DNA of 64,000 bases from Breznakibacter sp047600785 (GCA_047600785.1 JASGKH010000001.1:62001-126000); one strand, 5' to 3'; numbered from the stretch's first letter, positions 18,401 through 29,148 are shown. The notes: generated from the sequence alone by a model not told the origin. Made by a program: numbers and translations.

Positions 18401-19273
18401 TTGAGTTTCTGGTTTTGCCGAAAGATTTTGGAGCCCCTGGACCTTATATTGCTTAACGTGGGTTTTGCCCAACACGATGCCGATTGGAATTTTACGAACG
18501 TTAAAAGCCCATTTGTGCGCGTTTATTACGTGACGCACGGGCAAGCCACAGTAGAAATGGGTTCGCAAACACACCTGCTCTTGCCCGGTAACCTTTATCT
18601 CATTCCTGCATTTACGGTACATTCGGACCACTGCGCCGGCGATTTTTCGCTTTATTACCTCCACGCGTATGAATCGCAAACGAAGGGGCTCAGCATCTTC
18701 GATAGGTTCCAGTTCCCGTTTGGCGTGCCGGCTACCGCACTGCATAAGCAGTTGTTGCAACGTTTGGTGGATATTAACCCGCAGCGCCAATTACGCAGGT
18801 ATGATCCCCTGTGGTACGACAATACCTATATGTTGCACGAAAGCATTGCGCAAACCGCCAGTCAGCCTTTCGACATTCTTTTTGAAACGCAAGGCATTTT
18901 ACGAATGCTGATGGCTGCCTTCCTGCGAGGGGCCAAACCCAAACTTCAGTGGACTGACAAAAGGCTTGTCGATTCCATGCTTTACATCGGTAGCCATTTG
19001 TCGGAGCCGTTGACGGTGAGGGAGCTGGCCAGCGTCAGTTGTCTTTCGGCGGATCATTTTATTCGGTTGTTCAAAAAGGAAATGGGGTGCACTCCCATGG
19101 TGTACGTACTTTCCAAACGCATCGAAAAAGCACAGTCGATGCTCATCCTCACCAACCTGTCCATTAAGGATATTGCATTTCAGCTATCATTTGTCAGCCT
19201 ACCCCATTTTAACCGCGTTTTTAAAAAAATGGTGGGGCAAACGCCCATGAACTATCGATATTCGGCAAAGTAA
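18401..19273 (+). CDS. AraC-family transcriptional regulator
   Basis: A 290-residue regulator with an N-terminal cupin-like sensing domain (LDLILLNVGFAQHDADWNF, VTHGQATVEMG, LLPGNLYLIPAFTVH) and a C-terminal pair of helix-turn-helix motifs (LTVRELASVSCLSADHFIRLFK; LSIKDIAFQLSFVSLPHFNRVFKK). The frame has a stop at 18389 and no ATG near the homology start, so initiation is placed at TTG 18401. It is divergently arranged with the GH29 gene and is a good candidate for its regulator, with the operator in 18,240-18,400. The non-ATG start is the only odd point. Confidence 0.88.
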   Translation: MSFWFCRKILEPLDLILLNVGFAQHDADWNFTNVKSPFVRVYYVTHGQATVEMGSQTHLLLPGNLYLIPAFTVHSDHCAGDFSLYYLHAYESQTKGLSIFDRFQFPFGVPATALHKQLLQRLVDINPQRQLRRYDPLWYDNTYMLHESIAQTASQPFDILFETQGILRMLMAAFLRGAKPKLQWTDKRLVDSMLYIGSHLSEPLTVRELASVSCLSADHFIRLFKKEMGCTPMVYVLSKRIEKAQSMLILTNLSIKDIAFQLSFVSLPHFNRVFKKMVGQTPMNYRYSAK

Positions 19274-19489
19274 ACGTAATTGGATGGGATGTTTGCACGT
19301 TATTTTGTTTTCCAAAGCGAAGAAAAGCACTTCCATCTCGGGCATGGCGTTCAACCGGCATAACTGGCGGTACTTAAAAACAGATATAACCCTCGGCAGC
19401 AGCTGCATATTAAACTTCCCATAAACTTTGGACGGAGCGCCGGAACGGAATCATGGCCGGTTATTTGACCTTTGGAATTTGGGTCGTGG

Positions 19490-21250
19490 TTACTGATCGG
19501 TGTGCCTGTCGGCCCCTTTCCGGGAGGGGTTGGAAAGGCTCCAATTGTACCCCAGCATGGCAGTAAAGCCGGTGCTATTTTTGGTAGGGCTGTGCCGTTG
19601 CGTGTAAGCCACGCTAAAGCTGAACTGGTGCGACTTTTTAAGTGTGTAGCCCACATTACCCCGACAGGTGAACGATTCACCCATGCGTAATCCATTGGTT
19701 TGCGAGGCGTTCCATGACAGGTTGGCTCCGGTTTGCAGCTTCTTGTCGAACATTGACTTGCGCACGAACCATACAGGTCCCCACGTGTTCGATGTCACGG
19801 TATCGGCCTTGTTTTGGCTGACCATGACGTTGATGCCCATTGAAAACCCATTTTTAGGGCGCCCCCACTGGTAACCGCCCGATGCGTTGAGAAAAGTCGA
19901 GCCCGAATTGCCTGGCACGTCGCTTTGCGATTGAGTGGCTTGCTGGGCGTTCAGATTGGCCGTTAATGTATGGTTGGCCGTTTCGGTTTGTCTGAACCGC
20001 CATGTGGCCCCCACGTTGACGTTTTCGTTGATCTGGGTAAACTTGAGCGTGTCCAGCAGTTCATAACCAGTATGGGCCTCCACCTCGTCAAAGGCCGTGC
20101 GGATATAAGTATAATTGTAAAAATTGGAATAAGTAGCGTTGAAACTTAATGCCTCCGAAGGGTTAAAACCAATGGCCAGATTGTTGATAAGATCTTTCTG
20201 GCTGTCGGCATTTTGTCCGCTCAGGTTGTTCTCCCGTAGTCCGACCATGGCTGATACGTTCACTTTCCCTTTTGCTACGCTGGTAGCCAGGTTGAGGGTA
20301 TAGTTTACGAAGTCGTTGACCATGTAGTAGCTGCCCAGCGTATTGTAGCCGGGCTCTACGTATTCCACGCCCACGCCGATGCTACCCAGCCGTTGGCTGT
20401 AAGTCACGTCGGTCTTGATGGCCGAATGGCTGAACCCAGCCGATGGATCAAGATCGGTGGCACGGGCCAGCCGCCGGTCGTTGCTCATCAGGCTCAGTCC
20501 GTAATCGATACTGATGCGCACCGATGACCACGGCATGAGTGACAGCTTGACGCCCGTGGCCAGGTTTTCACGTGGGGCAATGCCCAATGAGTCGATATAT
20601 GGGACTGGCTTTTCCAAATTGTCAGCTGCGTGGAACAGGTGAAGTGCCACTTCACCCTTGGTAAATTTGTATTGTGCCATGGCCCCGGTGCCCATCCGTT
20701 TATATTGAGGATCGATGCCGTGGACCGAATCACCCGGCGTAGCCTTCAGTAACCGCCCGTGCATGGCCGAGAACTTGAATTTGTCCCCCGGTGACAACTC
20801 CACGCCCACACCCGCAAACGAATGGCCGTTGAGGCTATAGGGAGAGAACGACATGGATGAATAGCCCATGTGCAAAGTGGCCCATTTGTATGACGGGCTC
20901 AGCGAAAACTGGTTGAACGGCTGGGTATAGGTCCATTGGTAGTTGCTCCATGCAAACGATACCGGGATGGACATGCCGTACACGTTGGCGGTGAGGTTAC
21001 CGTTGACCACGACCGAGTAGGGGTTGTCGCCCGTTGACACGGGATCTTTGTAAACTTGGTTGACTCCCACGCCGCCAGACAGCTGAAAAGGGTTGCTTTT
21101 TCCTATCTGGTCGAGCTGTTGGGCATTGGCCGAAAGGGGTAAAACCAGAATGAAAATCAGTTTCTCCCAAATCCCTCCCAGGGAGGGAGCTTTGAACCAT
21201 GTTTCTGTTTTATCTTTCAAAAAAAGGATGCGTTCTTTGGATGTTGACAT
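19490..21250 (-). CDS. Outer-membrane beta-barrel candidate, partner of SprB-like adhesin
   Basis: A protein of about 586 residues with alternating aromatic/polar strands through its whole length (VPVSFAWSNYQWTYTQP, YKWATLHMGYSSMSFSPYSL, SVRISIDYGLSLMS, WSNFYN-like segments), as in an outer-membrane barrel. The signal-like hydrophobic segment EKLIFILVLPLSANAQ is not at the very N-terminus: about 30 residues precede it, including KAPSLGGIW, which is encoded by a short dispersed palindromic repeat (about 21,174-21,195), so the repeat may have been inserted at the start. It lies 45 bp downstream of the giant adhesin and is probably cotranscribed. It does not look like SprF/PorP to me. Function unknown. 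Confidence 0.7.
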   Translation of the reverse strand: MSTSKERILFLKDKTETWFKAPSLGGIWEKLIFILVLPLSANAQQLDQIGKSNPFQLSGGVGVNQVYKDPVSTGDNPYSVVVNGNLTANVYGMSIPVSFAWSNYQWTYTQPFNQFSLSPSYKWATLHMGYSSMSFSPYSLNGHSFAGVGVELSPGDKFKFSAMHGRLLKATPGDSVHGIDPQYKRMGTGAMAQYKFTKGEVALHLFHAADNLEKPVPYIDSLGIAPRENLATGVKLSLMPWSSVRISIDYGLSLMSNDRRLARATDLDPSAGFSHSAIKTDVTYSQRLGSIGVGVEYVEPGYNTLGSYYMVNDFVNYTLNLATSVAKGKVNVSAMVGLRENNLSGQNADSQKDLINNLAIGFNPSEALSFNATYSNFYNYTYIRTAFDEVEAHTGYELLDTLKFTQINENVNVGATWRFRQTETANHTLTANLNAQQATQSQSDVPGNSGSTFLNASGGYQWGRPKNGFSMGINVMVSQNKADTVTSNTWGPVWFVRKSMFDKKLQTGANLSWNASQTNGLRMGESFTCRGNVGYTLKKSHQFSFSVAYTQRHSPTKNSTGFTAMLGYNWSLSNPSRKGADRHTDQ

Positions 21251-21292
21251 CTTATTTGTTTTATCGCCCCTCCTTGGGAGGGGCAAGGGAGG
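21174..21292. repeat. Short GC-rich palindromic repeats around the OMP gene start
   Basis: Two small palindromic units, CCCTCCCAGGGAGGG-type at 21,174-21,192 and CCCCTCCTTGGGAGGGG-type at about 21,268-21,284, resemble the dispersed intergenic repeats found in many Bacteroidota genomes. The first lies inside the reading frame of the barrel protein. A related unit sits within the toxin trunk gene at about 51,846-51,893. Confidence 0.5.
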
Positions 21293-21295
21293 CTT

Positions 21296-24200
21296 TTAAT
21301 AAACCACGATTTTAGCGACCCTCCGTTCCCCCGCACATTCGGCAAACAACGCAAAGTGGCCCGGCGTAGCTTGAATGGCGAAGGGTTCATTGTATTGCGA
21401 CAATCCCGATAAACGGCGCGTTTCCACGATTTGCCCCGTTCCCACGTTCACCAGGTAGAGCGTGGCGGGCAATGCGTCGACCAGTGTCAGGGAAGCGTTG
21501 AATTCGCCCCGGTTGGGATTGGGGCTAACGCCCAATGACGCGATTTTCGAAAATGCGACGGGCTCATCCTCTCCTTCGGCAAGTTCCGATTTGGGGACGA
21601 CCAATACGTGTTTCCAGCTTTCCCCCTGGCAATCGCCGTTGAATGCCGTCAATTTAACCTCCGCATTGCCGGTTTCTTCAAATACTACCTTGCATGCGTA
21701 TTGCGTTTCTTCCACCACTTTGTGGGGCAATGATGCCTGCCAGCTGACAAATACGGGTTTGGGGTTCGATACCTCCACCAATAGCAGGGTGTCACCTATG
21801 GCCACGCTACTGGCGGTGAGGAATAACGGAGAGAAGGTGGTCCCGGACAATGACACATGGGTGGTGTCATAGGCCAGGCAACCGTCGGCATCGTTCACGC
21901 GTACGGCGACAGTGGATGATGTGTTGAGTACCAATGCCGTGTCGGCCGACACCTTTGTCCCGTTCTGGAACCATTGGTAACCGTCAAAATTGCCGGGGTA
22001 AAGTTTTACGGAATTTCCCGCACACAAAGTGACATCATTCCCCAGATAGGGCCATAGTTGACGTTGATAGGCAAGGGAAAAGAACCTTTCAAGCGAACAG
22101 TTTTTGGCATCGGAAAGCGTGAGCGTGTAACTGCCCTGATCAAGTTTGGTCAGTTTAACCCCTTGGCCGTTTGGATGCCAGAGGTAATTGTACCCGCCGT
22201 TCCCGCCGGATGCCTCTATCTGTATCGACCCATTGGGTACGCCGTGGCAAAGCGGGTCTTTCACCCACGATGCCAGTGACAACGGATCCGGTTCGTAGAC
22301 GTTGAGTTGTCGGGTGTCGGTGCATCCGTAATCATCGAACACCGCCACGTCGTAAATGCCGCCCGACAGATTGGCGATGGAGGTGGTTTTTTCACGGTTG
22401 CTCCATTCCGTGCGGTAAGGCCATTCCAAAGGCAGCACCTCAATGGACGCCTGCCCGTTGGCAAACCCGTGACAGGTGACGTCGCTTTTCACGGCCTTGT
22501 CGATTCGAAGATAACTCACGTTCAATCGCATGGTATCGCTGCCGATACATTGGTCGGCGTCACGTACCTGTAATACATATTGGCCCGGATCCGAAAGGGT
22601 CACGCTCCGCAACGCAGAAGAAAACCCATTGTTTCCCTGCCAGGAATAAGTGTGGTAACCCCCTCCGTCGATGGCATGTGTTTGATAATGGCATATGTTG
22701 GCATCGGGGCCTATGTCGGGTTTGATGGTCCGTTGGTAGGCCAGCGTAAAATCAAACGAGGCCTGGCACAAGTGGTGATCCGTGATCGTCAACGTATAAG
22801 TGCCCGGCAGGAGGTTGGCACGGGAAATGGAGGTTTCGCCCGTGTCCCATAGATAGGCATACGACGGCGAACCTCCCGTGGCCGTGACATCGATGGAACC
22901 CGTTTGCCCACCCAAACACAACGGGTGCACAATGGCATTGGTTTGGTACGACAAAGGTGCGGGCGTTGGGATGGAGAATGCTTTGGAAGTCCGGCACCCT
23001 TTGCTGTCGGTCACCATCAGGCTGTAACCGTCAGCAGCAAGCCCCCATGCGTTTTCGTTTTCATGGTTGGCCACTTTGGCATCCCAATGGTAATAATAGG
23101 GAGAATTCCCGTCGATGACCGTGGCCGTCGCGCGACCATTGGCATCGCCGTGGCATTTTACCGAATCGGTGGCAATGTGACTGATGACCAGGTCCGAAAT
23201 ATCGTTGACCTGATAAGAGAAAGTAAACGGACAGAGGTTGCCGTCGGTTACCGTCAATAGATACCTTCCCGAATATAACCGTTCGATGGACGGAGTGGAA
23301 AATGTTCCGACTTCTCCGTAATATTCCTTGTCTTCCAGTTCCACGCCGCCGTCATCGTAGCTCCATTGGTAAGCAAGGGTTCCCGTTCCTCCCGTAAATC
23401 CGGCCTGGATGGCTCCCTCGCGGTTTTGGCACCGCGATTCGGTGACGGCGAACAGCGGGTTGGTCACTTTATCGGGCTGCATCAGCGTTTGTGATGCGGC
23501 ATGGGTGTGGCAACCTTTCCTGTCCCTGACGTACACGACATAACTTCCGGCCTGTAACCCGTTCACGGTAGTGCCCGGTACAAAAAAGGCGTTGTCGGTT
23601 GAAACCTGGTACCCGCCGTTACCGCCCGTCACGTCCAGGGCAATGGTACCCTTGCCGTCTTCGTGGCACAACAGGTGCGAAAGATGGTCTACGCCGGCGA
23701 CCAACGGGTCGGGTTGCGCCACGTCGACCGGCAGCGAATATTCTACTCCTGCACTGTCGCGGACCGTGAACAGGTAGTTCCCGGTTGGTAGACCGCCGTA
23801 ACGGATGCTGTTGCCAAAGGAGCCGTCATTCATGCGGAAACTGTAATTGCCCCATCCGCCGGATGGTTGCAGTAATACCGACCCGTCGGACAATCCGTGA
23901 CAACTGGCCGAGTCTGTTTGTAACGCGACGAGCCCCAACGATAATTCAGGCTCACGGATATCGAAAAGGCGCACCATCCATTCGCGGCCTTCGTAACGGC
24001 AATCGGCCGTGTCACGTAGTTCCAAACGGTACAGGCCAGCCGTCAGGTTCTCCAATGCCAATGTGCCTTCGGTGGCTTGGTCGGCACGGAACGGTGTCAG
24101 GGACTCATCCCTGAACCAACGATAGTCGTACATGCCGTTGCCTTTGGAGATGGTGGCGTCCAGTTGCCCCGTGGCATCACCTTTGGCCCTGATGTAGTTG

Positions 24201-27200
24201 TGATGGGTGGTGATGGTTACCGTATCGGGGGCCCCAATGGCAAATGCCGCCGCATCGGTGCATTGATGCGAGTCACTCACTTCCAGCTTATAATTGCCTT
24301 TGGGCAACTGGCCGAAATAGTAAATCCCTGTGCGTGTCTGGACGTCCAACTCCGTGTTTCCATCGGCCGTGGCGATACGGTAACGCAACCCCCCGTCGAA
24401 AGGAAGCCCGTTGAGCGACGAAGCTTTAATCCATCCGTTGCCCGATGCGGTACAGGTGGCATCTTTGGTGGCATCAACAGTAAGCGATAATTTGGCGGGT
24501 TCGGTAATCTCCAAGGTGAGGCCACGTTCCACACCTTCGTCATCTTTCAGGAACAGATGGTAACTGCCCGGGGACAAATCGTGGCGGTTAAGCTCGGAGG
24601 TCCAGACTCCCGATTCCCCCAAGCGGTACCGGTAAGTGCCGTCATTGCTCCATCCGCCCGTCCCTGTGGCGCGGATGATGCCGTTGCCGTAGCCGTAACA
24701 TTGCACGTCGGTGTGTTCCAGCACTTCAATGGCCAGGTGTTCCGAAGGTTCGGCAATAGTGACGGTATCGGCGAACACTGTAGGGTCGTTGCTTCCAAAA
24801 TAAGGGCAGTTGTTTTTGTCCTTCAGCGTGAAAAAGTAGACGCCAGCCTTTAACCCGTCGAATGATAATTGGGTATTGGAAGTTTCCTGATCTGGAGTAT
24901 TCATCCCCTGATCGGAAAAACTGTACACATAAGTTCCCGACCCGTTGGACAGGGCCACTTCGACCTTGCCCGTGGCAAGTCCCTTATCGAGCACTTTAAA
25001 CGAATCGACAGTTACGGTGACAGGCTCGGGGTTGGGGATGACGAGTCCCGGATACTCACCGGGGCAATTGTCGGGCGACAGCATGTAAAGATGGTAAATG
25101 CCTCCGGCGAAGCCCGACATAATGGTTGATGATGTGATTCCCTCGTATGCCACGGTACCGTCCGTTTTTTTCAATTGATAGGTATAGGGTTGGTTTTTCC
25201 AGTCGTTGGCACTGATCGATATTGACGCATTGGCATCGTCATGGCACAACGGCGGATCGATGGTGACGCTTTTGATACCGAACGGACTGGCGATGATGCC
25301 GACCGGCACGCTGATCCCTGCGGTGCAACCTTCGCTGTCGGCTACCGTGGCGCTGTACGCCGTGGCATTGGCGGCAATACCTTTGAAGTGGGCCGTGACG
25401 GCAATCTGGTTCGTTTGTCCCGGGAACGAGTAGCTGTAATAACCGCCTGCAGAAGGTTTACCCCCGGTGGCCAGCAATTTCGCTTCGCCGTTATTGGCTG
25501 CCTGGCATGAGGCGCGCACTACGTCGCCGAGTTGTAGTTTTACCGGATCGGGGCTGAGGGGTACGGTGCCGGTGTACGATGTGGCACAGCCAATGGCATC
25601 GGTGACGGTAACCGTGTAGCTGTTTTTGTTCAGCCTACCGTACTCCCGGACGGTTTCCGTTGCTCCCTGGGTTTCCGTTTTTCCGGGATGGCCGCCCGTA
25701 AACGCAAAGTTGAACGGTTCGGAAGAACCGTAACTTGCCGTGGCAGTGATGCGTACGGCACCATTGGATGCCGTTGCACAGGCCAGTAATTCAATATCGT
25801 CCTTGGTGACGGCAGGACGGTGGTTGAGGTCGGTTATCGTCACGGTTTTGCTTTGGGTACAACCATCGCTGTCCGAAACTTTTACTTCGTAAAAGCCGGA
25901 CGCCAATGGACCCAATGACTGGGTTTCCGAGTTAGGCGAACCTTTTGCGTCGCCGTTAAGGAAAAGATACAGCGACTTTCCGTTGGAGTGTCCCAATCCG
26001 GACAATTGAATGGCCCCGTTCACGATTTCGGCGCACGACTGATTGACGGGTGTGGCCGTTAACTGATTGACGGGATTTGGGTTGGCCGCAATGACGGCAT
26101 CGGTGGCCACCACGCATCCCTTGTTATCGGTGACCGTGACGGCCCAGGTGCCACTGGACTTGGAGGGAAACCAACCGTTGGTATTGTTGTCGGTGTCGGA
26201 GCCCTTGACAATTTGATAAGTCAAAGGCGCAAACCCTCCCGATGCATGGATGGTCAGCGATCCGTTTTGGGCTCCCTCGCAGGTGGCATTGGCGGGGGTG
26301 TAAGCGGGGGTGAGAAGTTTGAGCGGTGTGTCGTGGACCCTGATGGTTCCAAAGGGTACCGACACGGTATGTGAGCATTGACGCCCTGTTGTTTCCGTCA
26401 GGGTGAACGTGTAGGCTTGTGAGGTCAGATGCGACACTACCCCGGTAGCTTTGTCCAAAACACCTCCCCCCACAAAGGTGTAACTGCCCGAAATGCTGCC
26501 CGACAGATTGGTGAGGGTGATGGATGCGTCGGACTTGCCGGCGCACGATTCCAACGTTCCCATGTTATAGGATATCACTGCCAACGGGTTGTACATGGGG
26601 ATCGATCCGCTTTGGGCCGTTTTATTGGCGGTTTTGCCTTTGACATAGGCTTCGACGCTGTAATTGCCTTCGGACAGATTGGGAAAGGTCACTTCACGGG
26701 GTGTGGCGTTTACCGTGAATTCCTTTGTGGTGATGACACTACCTTGCGTCAGTTTCACCTCATAGGCAAAATCGGCCCATCCCCCGGTGAGGGTTAATTT
26801 GAGGGTTCCGTCGTTCAAGTTGCAGGTGGCCGTGGTAGGCGTGGACGAAAGCTGAATGGCGACCGGGTCGTTCAAGGTTACGGTTTGTGCGGCCTGGCAT
26901 CCCTTGGCGTCTTGTACGTCAAAGGTGTAAATACCTCTGCTTAAATTGGAGAAAGCAAGGGTCGGCGAAAATGCACCGCTACCTATCCTGTATTGGTATC
27001 CCCCGTTCCCGCCGTTGGCACTCAGCACCACTTCCCCGTCGCCGGCCCCGGGCCAGCTGATCTTGGTGACGGTGGCCCCGAGGCTGATCGGGGAGCCTGG
27101 CTGGGTTAATGTGACAGGAGTATTGTTGGTGTAGATCACGTTTGCCGCATCGGTCACTTTGAGTTGGTAAGTGCCTGCCGAAAGGCCGTCAAAATAGTTG

Positions 27201-28840
27201 TCTGTGCTTGCCCTCGCATGATTGGATTTCTGGAGGACAGAGACACCGTTGCTCAATAATTCGACGGTAAAGGAACCAATACCCCCCGAAATGGAGAAAT
27301 CGATCCTGCCATCGGTGCCGTCGTGGCAACTTACATCGGTTGTGCCGTTTAGGACGATGGCCAATGGGCCGGGTGCATTGAGGGTGATTATTTTGGTGTC
27401 GCTGTAACAGCTGCCATTTTGGACTTGTATGGTGTGGGTGCCCTTACTCAGGCCCGTTATGGAATAATTGGTATATCCGCTGGTTGGTTTTACTAGTTTT
27501 ACACCTGTAGGGGTATTCACAAGGATATAATTGGTGTTGTTGCGTCCCGTAACGGTAAGAGTGGCGCTGCCGGTACCGTTGGGTGTGGCGATGTGGTAAT
27601 CGGTTTTTGAAGAATTGACCGTTTCACTGTAAAGTACGGTCGGTGATATGGATCTGATTTGGATATCAGATGGCTGATAGATATAAAAAAACTTATCAGA
27701 AGAACAAAGGTGGCTTACTTGGCTTACAGTATCATGGTAATATGCCTTAATTAAATAAGGACGTGCATCGAATGGAAAATCAGGGAAAGTATCTTTGTCT
27801 AATGTTATGGATGTACTATTTGCAGGGACGTTTATGAATTTTGTTATTTGATCATAAAAATAATATATTATCCCACTTGTAGGATCAACGGTTGTACCAT
27901 TATTTCCAGTAGGAATGAGTGAGAGTTTCTGTAAATCAATACGTATGGTTTTACCAAGTGTACTTTGAGGAATGTTGCTTATTGTTATTTCGGCATCGTC
28001 ATCGCCAAAACATGTGGGCTGTTTAGTGACAGTAATGTTTAGATTTTCTGAAGCTATGAAAGCGCAATTCCCCAATTCATTTGAGATTACATAAGTTCCA
28101 GAAGAATTTGTAGTTGAGAAGGTTTCATCCGGATACATTGTTTGAAAAATCAGTTCTTTGTTTGTCCAAGAAGGATTCTGTGAGGTTATAGGCAGATCTC
28201 CAAGTGATATTGAAATGCGATTTGAATTAACCTTGAAATTGCCTAAGTATTGCCATGTTCCAGAGGGAGTATTTGGCTTTGCCCTTATTGTTACGCTTCC
28301 CACAGGAATAGAATACTGTGTTACATTTAACTGTAAGGTTCCATTTGAACAGACTATTGGATTATCAGTAGACTCAATTTCATAAAACGGCTCTAGTTGA
28401 ATAAAGATAATTTGACTCCCATTTAAAATTGAGCTTGAACAGTCACCTCCTCCGCTATAGACCATTCTATATTTATTATTTAAATCGGTTGATCCTCCGC
28501 TGGTTAGAGAATATGAGTCGGTGATCGTGACCCCATTACTTTTTGTATAAGTAGCCTCAATTTTTACACCATTAGGTATAACATATGAATTGAAAGATGT
28601 TGAAAAATTTGAAAATACAGCTGCCTGGGCGCCTTGATTCGCTGAAAATTCTTTAATTAGGACATAAGTGCCATTAATATTGACGCTTACTTTTAAACTT
28701 CTAAGAGTACTATTGGAGCAGAGACTCATGCTTGATACCGCAGTACATTTGTATTTTATTATCCCTAAAGCTTTTATGCTTAATGATGAACAAAATATTA
28801 AAAGAATAAATAATCCTGCGCGCTTAAGCAAAACTTTCAT
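21296..28840 (-). CDS. Giant SprB-repeat cell-surface adhesin with T9SS sorting domain
   Basis: A 2,514-residue exported protein. It opens with a signal peptide (LLKRAGLFILLIFCSSLSIKA). From about residue 480 the chain is built of many SprB-type repeats of 60-90 residues, each marked by CHG/CHDDANG-like starts (SCHDGTDGRIDFSISGG, LCHEDGKGTIALDVTGG, TCHGFANGQASIEV) and by GGNGGYQY and LPAGTY(T/V)LTVTD-like ends. The last ~90 residues form a T9SS type A sorting domain (LGVSPNPNRGEFNASLTL ... VAKIVVY). SprB-like proteins are mobile or static surface adhesins, used in gliding or attachment. The first ~400 residues are encoded by clearly more AT-rich DNA and lack the repeats. Confidence 0.92.
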   Translation of the reverse strand: MKVLLKRAGLFILLIFCSSLSIKALGIIKYKCTAVSSMSLCSNSTLRSLKVSVNINGTYVLIKEFSANQGAQAAVFSNFSTSFNSYVIPNGVKIEATYTKSNGVTITDSYSLTSGGSTDLNNKYRMVYSGGGDCSSSILNGSQIIFIQLEPFYEIESTDNPIVCSNGTLQLNVTQYSIPVGSVTIRAKPNTPSGTWQYLGNFKVNSNRISISLGDLPITSQNPSWTNKELIFQTMYPDETFSTTNSSGTYVISNELGNCAFIASENLNITVTKQPTCFGDDDAEITISNIPQSTLGKTIRIDLQKLSLIPTGNNGTTVDPTSGIIYYFYDQITKFINVPANSTSITLDKDTFPDFPFDARPYLIKAYYHDTVSQVSHLCSSDKFFYIYQPSDIQIRSISPTVLYSETVNSSKTDYHIATPNGTGSATLTVTGRNNTNYILVNTPTGVKLVKPTSGYTNYSITGLSKGTHTIQVQNGSCYSDTKIITLNAPGPLAIVLNGTTDVSCHDGTDGRIDFSISGGIGSFTVELLSNGVSVLQKSNHARASTDNYFDGLSAGTYQLKVTDAANVIYTNNTPVTLTQPGSPISLGATVTKISWPGAGDGEVVLSANGGNGGYQYRIGSGAFSPTLAFSNLSRGIYTFDVQDAKGCQAAQTVTLNDPVAIQLSSTPTTATCNLNDGTLKLTLTGGWADFAYEVKLTQGSVITTKEFTVNATPREVTFPNLSEGNYSVEAYVKGKTANKTAQSGSIPMYNPLAVISYNMGTLESCAGKSDASITLTNLSGSISGSYTFVGGGVLDKATGVVSHLTSQAYTFTLTETTGRQCSHTVSVPFGTIRVHDTPLKLLTPAYTPANATCEGAQNGSLTIHASGGFAPLTYQIVKGSDTDNNTNGWFPSKSSGTWAVTVTDNKGCVVATDAVIAANPNPVNQLTATPVNQSCAEIVNGAIQLSGLGHSNGKSLYLFLNGDAKGSPNSETQSLGPLASGFYEVKVSDSDGCTQSKTVTITDLNHRPAVTKDDIELLACATASNGAVRITATASYGSSEPFNFAFTGGHPGKTETQGATETVREYGRLNKNSYTVTVTDAIGCATSYTGTVPLSPDPVKLQLGDVVRASCQAANNGEAKLLATGGKPSAGGYYSYSFPGQTNQIAVTAHFKGIAANATAYSATVADSEGCTAGISVPVGIIASPFGIKSVTIDPPLCHDDANASISISANDWKNQPYTYQLKKTDGTVAYEGITSSTIMSGFAGGIYHLYMLSPDNCPGEYPGLVIPNPEPVTVTVDSFKVLDKGLATGKVEVALSNGSGTYVYSFSDQGMNTPDQETSNTQLSFDGLKAGVYFFTLKDKNNCPYFGSNDPTVFADTVTIAEPSEHLAIEVLEHTDVQCYGYGNGIIRATGTGGWSNDGTYRYRLGESGVWTSELNRHDLSPGSYHLFLKDDEGVERGLTLEITEPAKLSLTVDATKDATCTASGNGWIKASSLNGLPFDGGLRYRIATADGNTELDVQTRTGIYYFGQLPKGNYKLEVSDSHQCTDAAAFAIGAPDTVTITTHHNYIRAKGDATGQLDATISKGNGMYDYRWFRDESLTPFRADQATEGTLALENLTAGLYRLELRDTADCRYEGREWMVRLFDIREPELSLGLVALQTDSASCHGLSDGSVLLQPSGGWGNYSFRMNDGSFGNSIRYGGLPTGNYLFTVRDSAGVEYSLPVDVAQPDPLVAGVDHLSHLLCHEDGKGTIALDVTGGNGGYQVSTDNAFFVPGTTVNGLQAGSYVVYVRDRKGCHTHAASQTLMQPDKVTNPLFAVTESRCQNREGAIQAGFTGGTGTLAYQWSYDDGGVELEDKEYYGEVGTFSTPSIERLYSGRYLLTVTDGNLCPFTFSYQVNDISDLVISHIATDSVKCHGDANGRATATVIDGNSPYYYHWDAKVANHENENAWGLAADGYSLMVTDSKGCRTSKAFSIPTPAPLSYQTNAIVHPLCLGGQTGSIDVTATGGSPSYAYLWDTGETSISRANLLPGTYTLTITDHHLCQASFDFTLAYQRTIKPDIGPDANICHYQTHAIDGGGYHTYSWQGNNGFSSALRSVTLSDPGQYVLQVRDADQCIGSDTMRLNVSYLRIDKAVKSDVTCHGFANGQASIEVLPLEWPYRTEWSNREKTTSIANLSGGIYDVAVFDDYGCTDTRQLNVYEPDPLSLASWVKDPLCHGVPNGSIQIEASGGNGGYNYLWHPNGQGVKLTKLDQGSYTLTLSDAKNCSLERFFSLAYQRQLWPYLGNDVTLCAGNSVKLYPGNFDGYQWFQNGTKVSADTALVLNTSSTVAVRVNDADGCLAYDTTHVSLSGTTFSPLFLTASSVAIGDTLLLVEVSNPKPVFVSWQASLPHKVVEETQYACKVVFEETGNAEVKLTAFNGDCQGESWKHVLVVPKSELAEGEDEPVAFSKIASLGVSPNPNRGEFNASLTLVDALPATLYLVNVGTGQIVETRRLSGLSQYNEPFAIQATPGHFALFAECAGERRVAKIVVY

Positions 28841-29056
28841 CTTGTGTTAGCTTTATTGTTTTTTCTGAAAAAATATTCATTTATCACTACTTTCATAATG
28901 CAAATTAAGGGTTGAAGTTGCCGTTGACTTCAGCTCATAGATTTGTGCACAAGACAATCATGAAGATTGTTCTGTTTGTGCTAAAGCCCAATTGGATTTT
29001 TACTTTTTGGTCCGTCCGCTAAAGCAGACGACAATTGAAAAACCCAACCCTACTAC

Positions 29057-29096
29057 CGCACGATTCTTGGCAAGTCTAGCGGCAGAGCCGGTTAGC
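29057..29096. repeat. Left arm of ~40-bp inverted repeat flanking the FISUMP gene
   Basis: The segment containing GCACGATTCTTGGCAAG and GCGGCAGAG is repeated in inverted orientation at 30,502-30,542 with only a few differences. The surrounding 28,841-29,148 has no gene I can support. Confidence 0.6.
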
Positions 29097-29148
29097 ATCA
29101 TGTGGTTAAGATGATTGCAGTATTAGATTCTATTACATCACTTGTGCC

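Noticed and set aside
21296..27600. Regular repeats in the adhesin gene considered as a CRISPR-like array
   Set aside because: The repeats are degenerate at DNA level, 180-270 bp long and in one open frame; they are SprB protein repeats.
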